Source: Candidatus Bathyarchaeota archaeon A05DMB-5 (GTDB taxonomy: Archaea; Thermoproteota; Bathyarchaeia; Bathyarchaeales; Bathycorpusculaceae). From it: a stretch of DNA of 64,000 nt. The stretch spans positions 62,001 through 126,000 of the forward strand of contig JABFQP010000001.1 in assembly GCA_019685655.1 (NCBI GenBank), read 5' to 3'. This document shows, one piece after another, positions 17,881-25,782 of this stretch. Within the stretch, counting starts at the first letter, position 1. Every line of letters starts with the position of its first letter. The notes beneath the pieces are model-generated. The model did not search any database. It had not been told where the DNA came from and saw nothing but the letters and a program-made list of their open reading frames with translations. The translations under genes were made by a program, and so were the position numbers.

Positions 17881-18190
17881 ATTTTATTGTTTGATTTTCA
17901 AGGGTTACTTCATAGATTTGATTGACGTCGAAGTCTATGCCGAGGCTTTCGTATTCTTGCTCTGTTAAGAACAAGATTATTTTCGGAACTGTAAACTGTC
18001 CTCTTGCAGGAAACATTGGCAGCTGCTGTTGTAACGCTTGCAGCATGTCTTGCACAACTTTTGCTTCTTCAGTTTGTGGTCTAACCACGAAATGTGGGAT
18101 TGGGCGTTCCTCGATTAGTTCAATGCGTTTTCCAAGGTTTCCGTCAACATCTTGGATGGACTCGATTCGGTTTACTCTAACACGGAACAT
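17864..18190 (-). CDS. Small conserved archaeal protein, possibly arcadin-1-like
   Basis: 108 residues. The pattern RVRVNRIESIQDVDGNLGKRIELIEERPIPHFV (residues 3-35, given in parts: RVRVNRIESIQ and RIELIEERPIP), a long helix with KVVQDMLQALQQQLP and a C-terminal strand-rich segment recall arcadin-1, a partner of archaeal crenactin. I am not certain of that family, and no crenactin gene is in the window. It follows the GMP synthetase gene by 56 bases in the same direction. Confidence 0.55.
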   Translation of the reverse strand: MFRVRVNRIESIQDVDGNLGKRIELIEERPIPHFVVRPQTEEAKVVQDMLQALQQQLPMFPARGQFTVPKIILFLTEQEYESLGIDFDVNQIYEVTLENQTIKFKKSV

Positions 18191-18246
18191 AGCAAATCAT
18201 CAACAAAAGAGTATTACAGCTTGGTATTTACGCTTTCGGATAAAGT

Positions 18247-19443
18247 CTATTCCATTTCGATTGTTGCTGGCGGTTTAGGGGTAACGTCATAATAGATGGT
18301 TGACACGTTTGTGCATTTGTTGATTGTTTCTTCTGCGATTCTATTCAACGTTGCCCATGAGACATCTGACACTTGCGCTTTCAAGAAATCTTTAGTTTGC
18401 ACAGACCGTATGCCTATCACATATGGCTTTTTCTCAGCCAAGCCCTTCGCTGCATAGAAAACTCTTGCAACCGTTGGGTTTTCAGTAATTATCTTCGCTT
18501 GAAGAGCAACTATGTGCTGAATAGCTGTTTGGTGAACTTTTCCATTCATTGTGTCAACCTTCACACCAGCTACTTCGCCGTAGCGTCTCTGTCCGCCCTC
18601 CACGCCGGTAGCTTTGTCTCTGAAAATTTTTACGTGAACGTTTCTGGACGGAACATTGAGAAAACGTGCAACAGTCTCTTGAATGCGTGCACTTTTTGAA
18701 GTCTCTAAAGCTTCTTCATTGTCGATTATTACAGCAAAGTATTGGCTGGGCTTATACTGAGCCAACTCACGCTCTACGATTGCCGTAGCCTTCCGCAGAG
18801 TCTCCAATTTGTCAGGTCGAATTTCTCCAACAACACGCACTGACAAGCCAGGTCCAGGAAATGGTTGACGCTCAGAAAGCTCAGACGGCAGTCCAAGATA
18901 TCTCGCAACCATTCTGACTTGCTCCTTCAATAACGTCACAAGCGGCTCCATAACTTTGAAACCATAGCGTTCCATGGGGTTTATGCCCATTTGCTCCAGA
19001 ACATTATGTTGTGTTTTTACGCCGCCAACAGTTTCAATTATGTCTGCACGTATCGTGCCTTGCACAAGAACATTACAACCTTCTTTTTTGGCGGTTTCAC
19101 CTAAAACTTGATAGAAGGTTTCACGGAACATCTTGCGTTTTTCTTCCGCATCCCTCAAGCCTTTCATTGCTTGCAGGAAGCGTTCGCGTACGTTGACAAT
19201 TTTTGTAGGAACGTTTAGAGGCGGTTTAGACAAGATTTCTGCTACGTGTTCAGGTTCGCCTTCCCGCATGAAAGCATCATCCAATATCACACAGACAAGG
19301 GTTTCGCCTATTGCTCTATGCGTTAGTACGGCGCATGTTGAACTGTCAACGCCGCCAGACACAGCCACTAAAGCTTTTTCGTTGCCAATTTTTTTCTTTG
19401 TTTCTTCAATTTCGGTTTCAACGAATTTTTTAGGGTCAAACAT
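18247..19443 (-). CDS. guaAB: GMP synthetase, ATP-pyrophosphatase subunit
   Basis: Activates XMP with ATP and aminates it with ammonia from a separate glutaminase subunit. 398 residues: N-type ATP-pyrophosphatase loop ALVAVSGGVDSSTCAVL, the dimerisation-domain signature RQPFPGPGLSVRVVGE and the C-terminal IRSVQTKDFLKAQ with YYDVTPKPPATIEME. There is no amidotransferase domain, so this is the two-subunit archaeal form; the glutaminase gene is not in the window. ATG 19443 gives the usual MFDPKKF start; GTG 19461 is an alternative. Confidence 0.93.
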   Translation of the reverse strand: MFDPKKFVETEIEETKKKIGNEKALVAVSGGVDSSTCAVLTHRAIGETLVCVILDDAFMREGEPEHVAEILSKPPLNVPTKIVNVRERFLQAMKGLRDAEEKRKMFRETFYQVLGETAKKEGCNVLVQGTIRADIIETVGGVKTQHNVLEQMGINPMERYGFKVMEPLVTLLKEQVRMVARYLGLPSELSERQPFPGPGLSVRVVGEIRPDKLETLRKATAIVERELAQYKPSQYFAVIIDNEEALETSKSARIQETVARFLNVPSRNVHVKIFRDKATGVEGGQRRYGEVAGVKVDTMNGKVHQTAIQHIVALQAKIITENPTVARVFYAAKGLAEKKPYVIGIRSVQTKDFLKAQVSDVSWATLNRIAEETINKCTNVSTIYYDVTPKPPATIEME

Positions 19444-19461
19444 TTCCAAAGTATCCAGCAC

Positions 19462-19760
19462 TCCTTCTAAATTGCTAATTGATTTGCGCTTTCACAATTT
19501 ATGCATTTGCCAAAATGCAACGGAACAGTGGAGTATTTAGGTTAGAAGATAATAACTAAAGTGGAAAATTCACCATTTTCTATTCACACCATTTCCATTA
19601 AACAATAAAATCGCCTACGCCAAGACTGCGAGATTCAAACTATTCTTTAAAAAACTCAATGTTTCTTCCCGGAAGAGAGACATGATTGCTGAAACCTTCT
19701 GCAATTAAAGTTTTTTAGCCAAAGCCTATTTTATAATAAGAAAAGTGTCGAGATGATGCG
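19462..19760. other. 299-base intergenic region
   Basis: Long AT-rich spacer between the divergently read GMP synthetase gene and the 114-residue protein. I find no tRNA, no convincing small ORF and no box C/D pair. The sequence TATTTTATAATAAG at about 19728-19741 could be a TATA element for the downstream gene. Confidence 0.4.
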
Positions 19761-20105
19761 ATGAAGACTGAGGAAATAAAGACTAAAGGCAAAGTCATAA
19801 ATGAATTGAACGAAAGCTATTTTGACTTGATACAAGGCATGAAAGGAACGATAAGGGAAGTGAAAACTGCAAAGCAGCAGTGGAAGGACGGAAACAAATC
19901 AAGACTTATAAAATTAGGTTTGGCGTTAATAGTATTTCCAGAACCCACCCCCATAAGCGAAACAATAGGTTCGTTTTTAGTGGCTGCTGGCATGGTTCAA
20001 AAGGGAATCCGAAACCAAGCCATTTACATTGAAGATATTGGCAAGACATTTCAAAACACGCTCAGAGAAATAAGAACCACCACGGACGCTCTTAAAGAAT
20101 TATGA
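19761..20105 (+). CDS. Uncharacterised protein with hydrophobic hairpin
   Basis: 114 residues, not recognised. A charged helical N-terminus (about 1-50) is followed by a hydrophobic segment LIKLGLALIVFPEPTPISETIGSFLVAAGMV (residues 50-80, two short hydrophobic runs split by a proline turn) and a helical tail. It may be membrane-associated. The stop codon lies 63 bases before the RHH gene. Confidence 0.65.
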   Translation: MKTEEIKTKGKVINELNESYFDLIQGMKGTIREVKTAKQQWKDGNKSRLIKLGLALIVFPEPTPISETIGSFLVAAGMVQKGIRNQAIYIEDIGKTFQNTLREIRTTTDALKEL

Positions 20106-20119
20106 ATGTTTACCTAAAT

Positions 20120-20153
20120 CTTATATTTGCTACATGTTATATGCATAACATGT
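20120..20153 (+). promoter_or_regulatory. TATA box and 22-bp palindromic operator of the RHH gene
   Basis: CTTATATTT at 20120-20128 reads as a TATA box. The inverted repeat ACATGTTAT-ATGC-ATAACATGT, with perfect nine-base arms, fills 20132-20153. The transcription start expected 25 bases after the TATA box falls within it. The RHH gene begins 15 bases further on behind GGGGGA. This is the layout of an autorepressor operator; binding is inference. Confidence 0.7.
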
Positions 20154-20167
20154 TTGGGGGAAGAAAC

Positions 20168-20320
20168 ATGAAACTAGTAACAGTCCTATTACCTGAGGCT
20201 TATCTTGAAGGGTTAGATGAGCTTGTGAGAGCCAACATGTACCCGAGCAGAAGTTCAGCTATAAGGTCGGCGGTTAGAGATTTGCTTAAAAAAGAGCTTT
20301 GGGAAAGAAGAGAAAGGTAA
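20168..20320 (+). CDS. Ribbon-helix-helix (CopG/NikR-N-type) transcription factor
   Basis: 50 residues, the minimal RHH fold: beta strand MKLVTVLLPEAY, helix A LEGLDELVRANM, the turn YPSRSSAI and helix B RSAVRDLLKKELWERR. Such proteins bind palindromic DNA as dimers. I chose ATG 20168 with GGGGGA upstream rather than the longer frame from 20102, which runs through the promoter. A 22-bp palindrome directly upstream is a likely binding site. Confidence 0.88.
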   Translation: MKLVTVLLPEAYLEGLDELVRANMYPSRSSAIRSAVRDLLKKELWERRER

Positions 20321-20419
20321 AAACTGTCCTTTTTTCACATTTTCGTTAAGTTATGACGCTGTTTTGCGTTTACTCGTTGTTTGTGAAGGATGAAATCGTA
20401 AAGTTTAAAGGTAAGATGC

Positions 20420-20461
20420 TGTGTTCTGTGTTGCAATTGGTTAGTTAGGTGGTAGAACACA
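20420..20461 (+). promoter_or_regulatory. Inverted repeat TGTGTTCT...AGAACACA upstream of hppA
   Basis: Eight-base arms at 20420-20427 and 20454-20461 are separated by 26 bases, and a second overlapping pairing (TTGGTTA near 20437 with TTAGCCAA near 20464) is possible. The gap between the RHH gene and hppA is 178 bases and otherwise empty. It could be an operator or an mRNA hairpin in the hppA leader; I cannot decide which. Confidence 0.35.
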
Positions 20462-20498
20462 ATTAGCCAACAAAACACAATGAAGGAGAACAAGCGAC

Positions 20499-22469
20499 TT
20501 GAATCTTACATTGATAGCCCCAGTTGCCGGGCTTTCAGCGGTAATCTTTGCCATTTACAGAGCCTACCGCATGCTGAAGAAACCCAATGGCACATCAAGC
20601 ATGGTTGAGATTTCTAACACAATCAAAATAGGCGCTACCGCTTATCTTAACCGTCAATTCAAAACAGTTGCCGTCGTCGGTGCAGTTTTGACAGCCCTCA
20701 TCTCTTTAGCTTTTGGCGTTTTCGTCGCCTTAACATTCGCCGTCGGTGCATTCTTTTCAGCACTTTCAGCATACATAGGCGTTATAATCGCCATTCGTGC
20801 TAACGTTAAAACAGCCGACGCAGCCAAACGCGGCTTCAAAGAAGCCCTTGAAACCGCTTCGCACAGTGGCACCGTTGTCGGACTTTCTCTTACTGGGTTA
20901 GGCTTAGTTGGAGTTAGCGCACTTTACTTCTTACTTGGCGACCCGATACTTCTTGTTGGTTTAGGATTCGGCGCTAGCCTCATCGGCTTATTCGCAAGAG
21001 TGGGCGGAGGAATATATACAAAGGCGGCGGATATGGGCGCCGATTTAGCGGGTAAAGTGGAAATGGGTTTCCCAGAAGACGACGCTCGAAACCCAGCAGT
21101 CATCGCAGATCAGGTAGGAGACAACGTAGGAGATATTGCGGGCACGGGCACAGACGTTTTCCAATCTTACGTATGCACATTAGTAGCAACTATGATTCTT
21201 GGCATAACAGTCTACGGAAACGAAGGCTTAATTTATCCGTTGATAGTTCTTGGAGCAGGAATTTTCGCGTCAATGGTAGGGTCGCTTTTTATCAGAACAA
21301 AGAGTGGAGACGCAAGACAAGCCATGGACAAGGGCATGTACGTGGCAGCCGTCTTAGTCAGCATTGCCTCAGCCTTTGCGGCATGGACAATTTTTAACAG
21401 ATTCAGCGCTTTTTATGCCACACTCACTGGAGTCGTAGCAGTTGTTTCGCTTGCGTGGCTGACTGAACGCTACACTTCACCAAGTAAATCGCCTGTAAAA
21501 GCCATAGCGAGAGCTTCAAAAACTGGTCCAGCCACTAACATTTTAATGGGGCTCTCTTTAAGTTTTGAAAGTATAACTTTTCCCATAGTGATCTTTTCTG
21601 GAGCGGTGATGATTGCCTATTATTTTGAAGGCTTATATGGTATAGCTTTGGTGGCGGTTGGTTTTCTATCTATAACAGCAACGTTCATCGCCATGTCTTC
21701 TTACGGACCAATCGTAGACAACGCTCATGGCATGATTGAAATGACAAACTCAAGCCAAGAAGAACATAAAGTTGTGGATGCGTTGGATTCTGTTGGTAAC
21801 ATAACCAAAGCAGTTTGCAAAGTTTACGCCATAGGCACATCAGCATTAGCCCAAATTGCTCTATTCTCAGCGTACATTCAAGCAGCGCAACTTCAAACAA
21901 TCGATGTGATGAAGCCTTCCGTGATAACTGGAATGCTAATAGGTGGAATGTTATCCTTCGTGTTCTGTTCATTAATAATCAAAGCAGTTGGAAATGCGGC
22001 TTACAGCATGATTAGAGAAGTGCGCAAGCAATTCAGCGAAAACTTCGGATTGGCTAACGGAGAAGCCAAGCCCAATTACACCAGATGCATAGACATCAGC
22101 ACAAAAGCAGCATTAAGAGGCATGCTACTTCCAGCATTATTGTCAGTGGCAATCCCCCTTATGATAGGACTTTTATTGGGTAAAGAAGCAATGGGCGGCT
22201 TAATAGTCGGAAACCTCGTAACAATGCTTCCCCTCGCCATTGTCATGTCTATTGGCGGCGCAGCATGGGACAACGCCAAAAAATTCATCGAAGCAGGCAA
22301 TCTCGGCGGCAAAGGAACACCTGCACACACAGCAGCAGTTATCGGAGACACGGTTGGCGATTCATTAAAAGACGCAGCGGGTCCGTCATTAGATGTATTC
22401 ATAAACTTGATTGGAATAATTGCCCTGTTGTATGCAGCGTCTTTAGCGACGTATTCGCTTATTCCGTGA
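20499..22469 (+). CDS. hppA: Membrane-bound proton-translocating pyrophosphatase, K+-independent type
   Basis: Ion pump driven by pyrophosphate hydrolysis, with about 15-16 membrane helices in 656 residues. Active-site motifs are intact: DMGADLAGKVE, PEDDARNPAVIADQVGDNVGD and, near the end, GDTVGDSLKDAAGPSLD. The marker position in VGNITKAVCK (about residue 437) is Lys, as in K+-independent H+-pumps; K+-dependent enzymes have Ala. TTG start with AAGGAG ten bases upstream. It would recover energy from pyrophosphate made by biosynthesis. Confidence 0.95.
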   Translation: MNLTLIAPVAGLSAVIFAIYRAYRMLKKPNGTSSMVEISNTIKIGATAYLNRQFKTVAVVGAVLTALISLAFGVFVALTFAVGAFFSALSAYIGVIIAIRANVKTADAAKRGFKEALETASHSGTVVGLSLTGLGLVGVSALYFLLGDPILLVGLGFGASLIGLFARVGGGIYTKAADMGADLAGKVEMGFPEDDARNPAVIADQVGDNVGDIAGTGTDVFQSYVCTLVATMILGITVYGNEGLIYPLIVLGAGIFASMVGSLFIRTKSGDARQAMDKGMYVAAVLVSIASAFAAWTIFNRFSAFYATLTGVVAVVSLAWLTERYTSPSKSPVKAIARASKTGPATNILMGLSLSFESITFPIVIFSGAVMIAYYFEGLYGIALVAVGFLSITATFIAMSSYGPIVDNAHGMIEMTNSSQEEHKVVDALDSVGNITKAVCKVYAIGTSALAQIALFSAYIQAAQLQTIDVMKPSVITGMLIGGMLSFVFCSLIIKAVGNAAYSMIREVRKQFSENFGLANGEAKPNYTRCIDISTKAALRGMLLPALLSVAIPLMIGLLLGKEAMGGLIVGNLVTMLPLAIVMSIGGAAWDNAKKFIEAGNLGGKGTPAHTAAVIGDTVGDSLKDAAGPSLDVFINLIGIIALLYAASLATYSLIP

Positions 22470-22484
22470 AAAACCACTGAGCAT

Positions 22485-23249
22485 TCAATGTTTTGCTAAA
22501 TTTTTTATTTGTTCTGCGGTTTCTTCTGGCTTGTCAGACTGCACTATCGCTCTTCCAACAATGAGGTAACGAGCTCCCGCATTCAAGGCGGACTTTATTT
22601 CTCCACCTTGAGCTCCTATTCCAGGCGAATAAATTGGTGTTTGATTACCAAGTATTGAATATACTTCTCGTATCTTCTCTGGATATGTCGCACCAACTAC
22701 CGCGCCGTCAGCATTTATTTTTAAGGCTTTTTTTGCAAAAGAAACATATTGAGGCATTTTTTCGCCAGTTTCAGCGTCTATAATTGTTTGTCCATAGCCT
22801 TCTTTGGCGCCTTTATGGCTCATGTAAACAAGAAGAATTACGCCGCGCTGCTGTTTACGGGCAACATCAAATATTGGTTTTAAACCTTCTTCCCATCCAA
22901 TGAAAGGATTAGCGATTAAAGCGTCAAAGCCCGCCGCATAATAGTATTCGGCTATTGTTTCGTTTGTTGCGCCTATGTCGTTCACTTTGCAATCCATTAT
23001 TGCAACTAAACCCAAATTGTGAGCTTTCTCAACGAGTTTTTGAATGCCGTCAAAAACGCCGAGTGGAAGAACCAAGTGATGATTAAACTTAACTGCGCAA
23101 ATATGCGGGTGAACAGCGTTCAAAACATGTTCGGCTTTCTTGAAAAGTTTCTCGCGGTTTTCGGGCTTTTCGAACGGGAAGTCCAAGGCTAAAATAATTG
23201 GGGATTCCTTTTTCTTTGCAGATTGTTCTATTCTAAAACGGAAGGACAC
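22485..23249 (-). CDS. pyrF: Orotidine-5'-phosphate decarboxylase
   Basis: Last step of UMP synthesis. About 254 residues with the catalytic DxKxxD array in AIMDCKVNDIGATN, the N-terminal ILALDFPF block and the phosphate-binding end PGIGAQGGE and YLIVGRAIVQS. The start may be GTG 23249, with GGTGGT upstream, or GTG 23261. It follows the B3/4-domain gene with a gap of under 20 bases, so the two are probably co-transcribed. Confidence 0.93.
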   Translation of the reverse strand: MSFRFRIEQSAKKKESPIILALDFPFEKPENREKLFKKAEHVLNAVHPHICAVKFNHHLVLPLGVFDGIQKLVEKAHNLGLVAIMDCKVNDIGATNETIAEYYYAAGFDALIANPFIGWEEGLKPIFDVARKQQRGVILLVYMSHKGAKEGYGQTIIDAETGEKMPQYVSFAKKALKINADGAVVGATYPEKIREVYSILGNQTPIYSPGIGAQGGEIKSALNAGARYLIVGRAIVQSDKPEETAEQIKNLAKH

Positions 23250-23264
23250 ATTAAACACCACCTT

Positions 23265-23972
23265 TTACTCGTGTGTTGAACTAAAAACTTTTATCATTTC
23301 TATTTCGCCGCCAGCAACCTGTTTAATGTACGAGAGTGTTGTTTCCACTGCCTCTTTCAGTTGCCATTCACTAATTCCCGGAGCCCCGTAAGCGACTATC
23401 AAGACATTTCGTGTTTTTTCAGTAATTTTTGTAAAGTCAGAGTCACGATAAGGATAAATGCACAAAATTTGTTTTTGGTCAGCCAAAACTAGCATGTTAT
23501 CCGTTAAGGTCAAAGGTTTTGTCATGCCGATTCCCGTGAAAGCCTCGTCGTTCTCTGCAAATCGTATAACAAATGGCTGGTTCAGTTTTTCTTTATCAAA
23601 TCCGCTTATTGGAACTATTGTTTTCATTGAAGCCAAATTATAAGCGTCTACTGCTGTGGATATTGTTGGGAGTTCGTCGCCATGCAAAACTCTTCTGAGA
23701 AGAGCTTCGCCAGCAGGTCTTGTTTTGGTTGGGTCTATGCCAAGTTTCCAATAGAAATCTCTGTAGGCTCTGACGGTTTCGTTGTCTTTTAATGTTTCAA
23801 TTTTGTATTTGGCTCTAACTTCTTCGTAAACAACTTTTTTAAGCGCTTTGATTGTTTGGTTTTCCTTTTCTACATGCACTTTGTTGATTATGCCTATGCC
23901 GATTTGGAGTTTGCGAAATCTCCTTGAAACTGAATTGCCCCAATAAACGCTCACTTGTTCATCGCCGTCCAA
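23265..23972 (-). CDS. B3/B4 tRNA-binding domain protein
   Basis: 235 residues of the stand-alone B3/4 family, related to the editing-type domain of phenylalanyl-tRNA synthetase beta chain. Recognisable blocks are YRDFYWKLGIDPTKTRPAGEALLRRVL, given in parts around residues 67-93, the central STAVDAYNLASMKTIVPIS and YPYRDSDFTKIT. It may clear mischarged tRNA or sense amino acids; the true role is unknown. Its TTG start lies only about 10-25 bases after a strong TATA box (AAATATATAATATT), so the mRNA may be leaderless. Confidence 0.82.
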   Translation of the reverse strand: MDGDEQVSVYWGNSVSRRFRKLQIGIGIINKVHVEKENQTIKALKKVVYEEVRAKYKIETLKDNETVRAYRDFYWKLGIDPTKTRPAGEALLRRVLHGDELPTISTAVDAYNLASMKTIVPISGFDKEKLNQPFVIRFAENDEAFTGIGMTKPLTLTDNMLVLADQKQILCIYPYRDSDFTKITEKTRNVLIVAYGAPGISEWQLKEAVETTLSYIKQVAGGEIEMIKVFSSTHE

Positions 23973-24040
23973 TCTTTTAATTGTAAATATTATATATTTA
24001 ATGATTCAAGCAAAAACTGTCCCACTAAACCTTTGGAAAA

Positions 24041-24945
24041 TTGTGTGAAAAAATGATTGGCGAACTTGCAGCTTTAGGCGTAGCGATTTGCTGGACTGTT
24101 TCTGCTGTTCTCTATAAAGAGGCATTGTTAAAGGTTAAACCAATTTCAGCAAACATCATAAGACTTGCTTGCACCAGTGTGATTTTGCTCTTGTTTTTAG
24201 CGGTTGTTGGCAAGCTTGGAGTTTTATCAAGTTTACCAAGTTATGCCTTAATACTTGCATGTGTTAGCGGCATAATTGGATTGGATTCGGTGATACTTTA
24301 TACATGGCAAGTTTGAAGCTTGTTGGTGTTACGTGTGCTGTGCCAATAACATGCACTTATCCATTGTTTAACCTCTTGTGGGCTATATTTCTAATAGGAG
24401 AACAAGTTACTTGGTCAACAATTCTTGGCGCCGCCATAATAGTTTCTGGAATTTGGCTTTTGAGCAGAAGAGAAGCAAATGCGGCGGAAATGCAGAAGAA
24501 AGTCTTGGTTAAAGGCGTGATTTTTGCTCTGGCAACTGCTTTAATATGGTCTGTAAGCATAACGATGATTGATGTGGCGGTTACTCTTCCAGAAACAAAC
24601 ACTCTAGACCATGCGTTGGCAGTTAACACCATAAGAATAGTTTCTGTTGCTTCCGCTTTGCTGATTTTATCTCTCATAATAGATAAAAAGCTAAGTTTCT
24701 TCAAGACGCAGAGAAAATCAGTTGCTGCATTAATCAGTGGAGGCATAATCGCGCTTGGTTTAGGATAGTTTTTCCTATCATACAGTTTCATAAACACTTC
24801 AGAAGCCCGAGCAGTGCCAATATCTTCAACAACTCCTCTCTTTTCAACATTAACCGGAATCATTTTCTTACGTGAAAAAGTAACATTAGCGAACGCTATT
24901 GGGTCGGTATTGATAGTTGCCGGAATTTTTCTACTTTTCATATAA
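24041..24945 (+). pseudogene. EamA/DMT-family transporter, broken by frameshift and stop
   Basis: Ten-helix drug/metabolite exporter whose reading frame is broken twice. The first part (IGELAALGVAICWTVSAVLYKEAL ... GLDSVILYTWQV) ends at 24316; the family sequence continues in another frame from 24304 with MASLKLVGVTCAVPIT. One missing base near 24300 would restore it. An in-frame TAG at 24766-24768 interrupts the second EamA repeat, after which FFLSYSFINTSEARAVPIS and REKVTLANAIGS continue to a TAA at 24945. Repaired, it would give about 300 residues, normal for the family. Two lesions favour decay over a single sequencing error. Confidence 0.85.
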
Positions 24946-25005
24946 GTTTTTATAGTGCATTTCGCCTTTAGGGAAAATTCGGCGGACTGGAAAGGTCGCA
25001 TTTGC

Positions 25006-25773
25006 ATGTCTGTGTCTCCAAGCGTTCGTGAAGTTCTGGCGAGAAGAATCGCAGGCGAAATAATTCTTTCAAACAAGCCAGGCGCAACCATGCGAAAATG
25101 GCGCGAGCTTTTTGCGGTTTCTCAATTGACGCTTTCTGAGAAAATGGTTGTCTCCTCATCAGTTATCAGCGATTATGAAAGCGAAAGACGGAAGAGCCCA
25201 GGTGCGAAGTTTGTGCGACGGTTCGTTTGGGCACTGCTTAAAATTGATGAGGAACGTGGAAGCCGCTTTATCCGCGAATTCGCCAAGCTTACTGGCTCGC
25301 CGAGCAATGCCATAATTGACCTTCGAGAATTCCCAATACCCGTTCGTGTAGAGTATCTGTGCAGAGCGATACGCGGCGAAGTTATCGCATGCTCAAGCCA
25401 GCCTGTTAAAGATGTTTTAGGCTACACGGTTGTTGACAGCAAAAGAGCAGTGGAGACACTTTCTGGATTGGAATTTTCTCAGCTTTTCGGAGTAACAACC
25501 GAAAGAGCGCTAATTTTCACACATACCGACAATGGCATGTCACCCATGCTAATCGTGCGCATGAGCAACTTAAAGCCACGACTCGTGGTTTTCCACGGTT
25601 CTCGGCCAGATGAAAACTCAATTAAGTTAGCCGAGTATGACCACATCCAACTTATCTATTCTAATCTGCCAAGCGTCGAGCAGTTAGTGAAGTCTTTAAG
25701 AAAACTTTACCGAATTGCGCTTCGCAGAAAACTTGGCAGACCCGTCCGTCCGCCTCCAAAAATAAGTGCGTAA
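25006..25773 (+). CDS. Xre-type HTH regulator, archaeal conserved family
   Basis: 255 residues from ATG 25006, with GGAAAGGT upstream. The helix-turn-helix spans about residues 38-65 (WRELFAVSQLTLSEKM, SSSVISDYESERRKSPGAKF). The C-terminal 150 residues form a conserved archaeal module with VKDVLGYTVVDSKRAVETL and LIFTHTDNGMSPMLIVRM, perhaps a ligand-binding domain; I believe this corresponds to the predicted-regulator group COG1709. It ends nine bases before the DUF72 gene and may share its transcript. Confidence 0.78.
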   Translation: MSVSPSVREVLARRIAGEIILSNKPGATMRKWRELFAVSQLTLSEKMVVSSSVISDYESERRKSPGAKFVRRFVWALLKIDEERGSRFIREFAKLTGSPSNAIIDLREFPIPVRVEYLCRAIRGEVIACSSQPVKDVLGYTVVDSKRAVETLSGLEFSQLFGVTTERALIFTHTDNGMSPMLIVRMSNLKPRLVVFHGSRPDENSIKLAEYDHIQLIYSNLPSVEQLVKSLRKLYRIALRRKLGRPVRPPPKISA

Positions 25774-25782
25774 GGAAAAAGC

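Noticed and set aside
19741-19790. Box C/D small RNA suggested by GATGATGCGATGA
   Set aside because: It overlaps the start codon of the next gene, the C box does not match and no correctly spaced D/D' boxes follow.
20431-20498. tRNA-like fold before hppA (GGTTAG...CTAACC-like pairing)
   Set aside because: No T-loop sequence GGTTCRA and no seven-base acceptor stem could be found.
24766-24768. In-frame TAG as a pyrrolysine codon
   Set aside because: EamA transporters are not known to use pyrrolysine, no Pyl genes are in the window, and the gene also has a frameshift.
24357-25091. 244-codon minus-strand frame across the EamA pseudogene
   Set aside because: The plus strand holds recognisable EamA repeats over the same bases; the antisense translation resembles no family.
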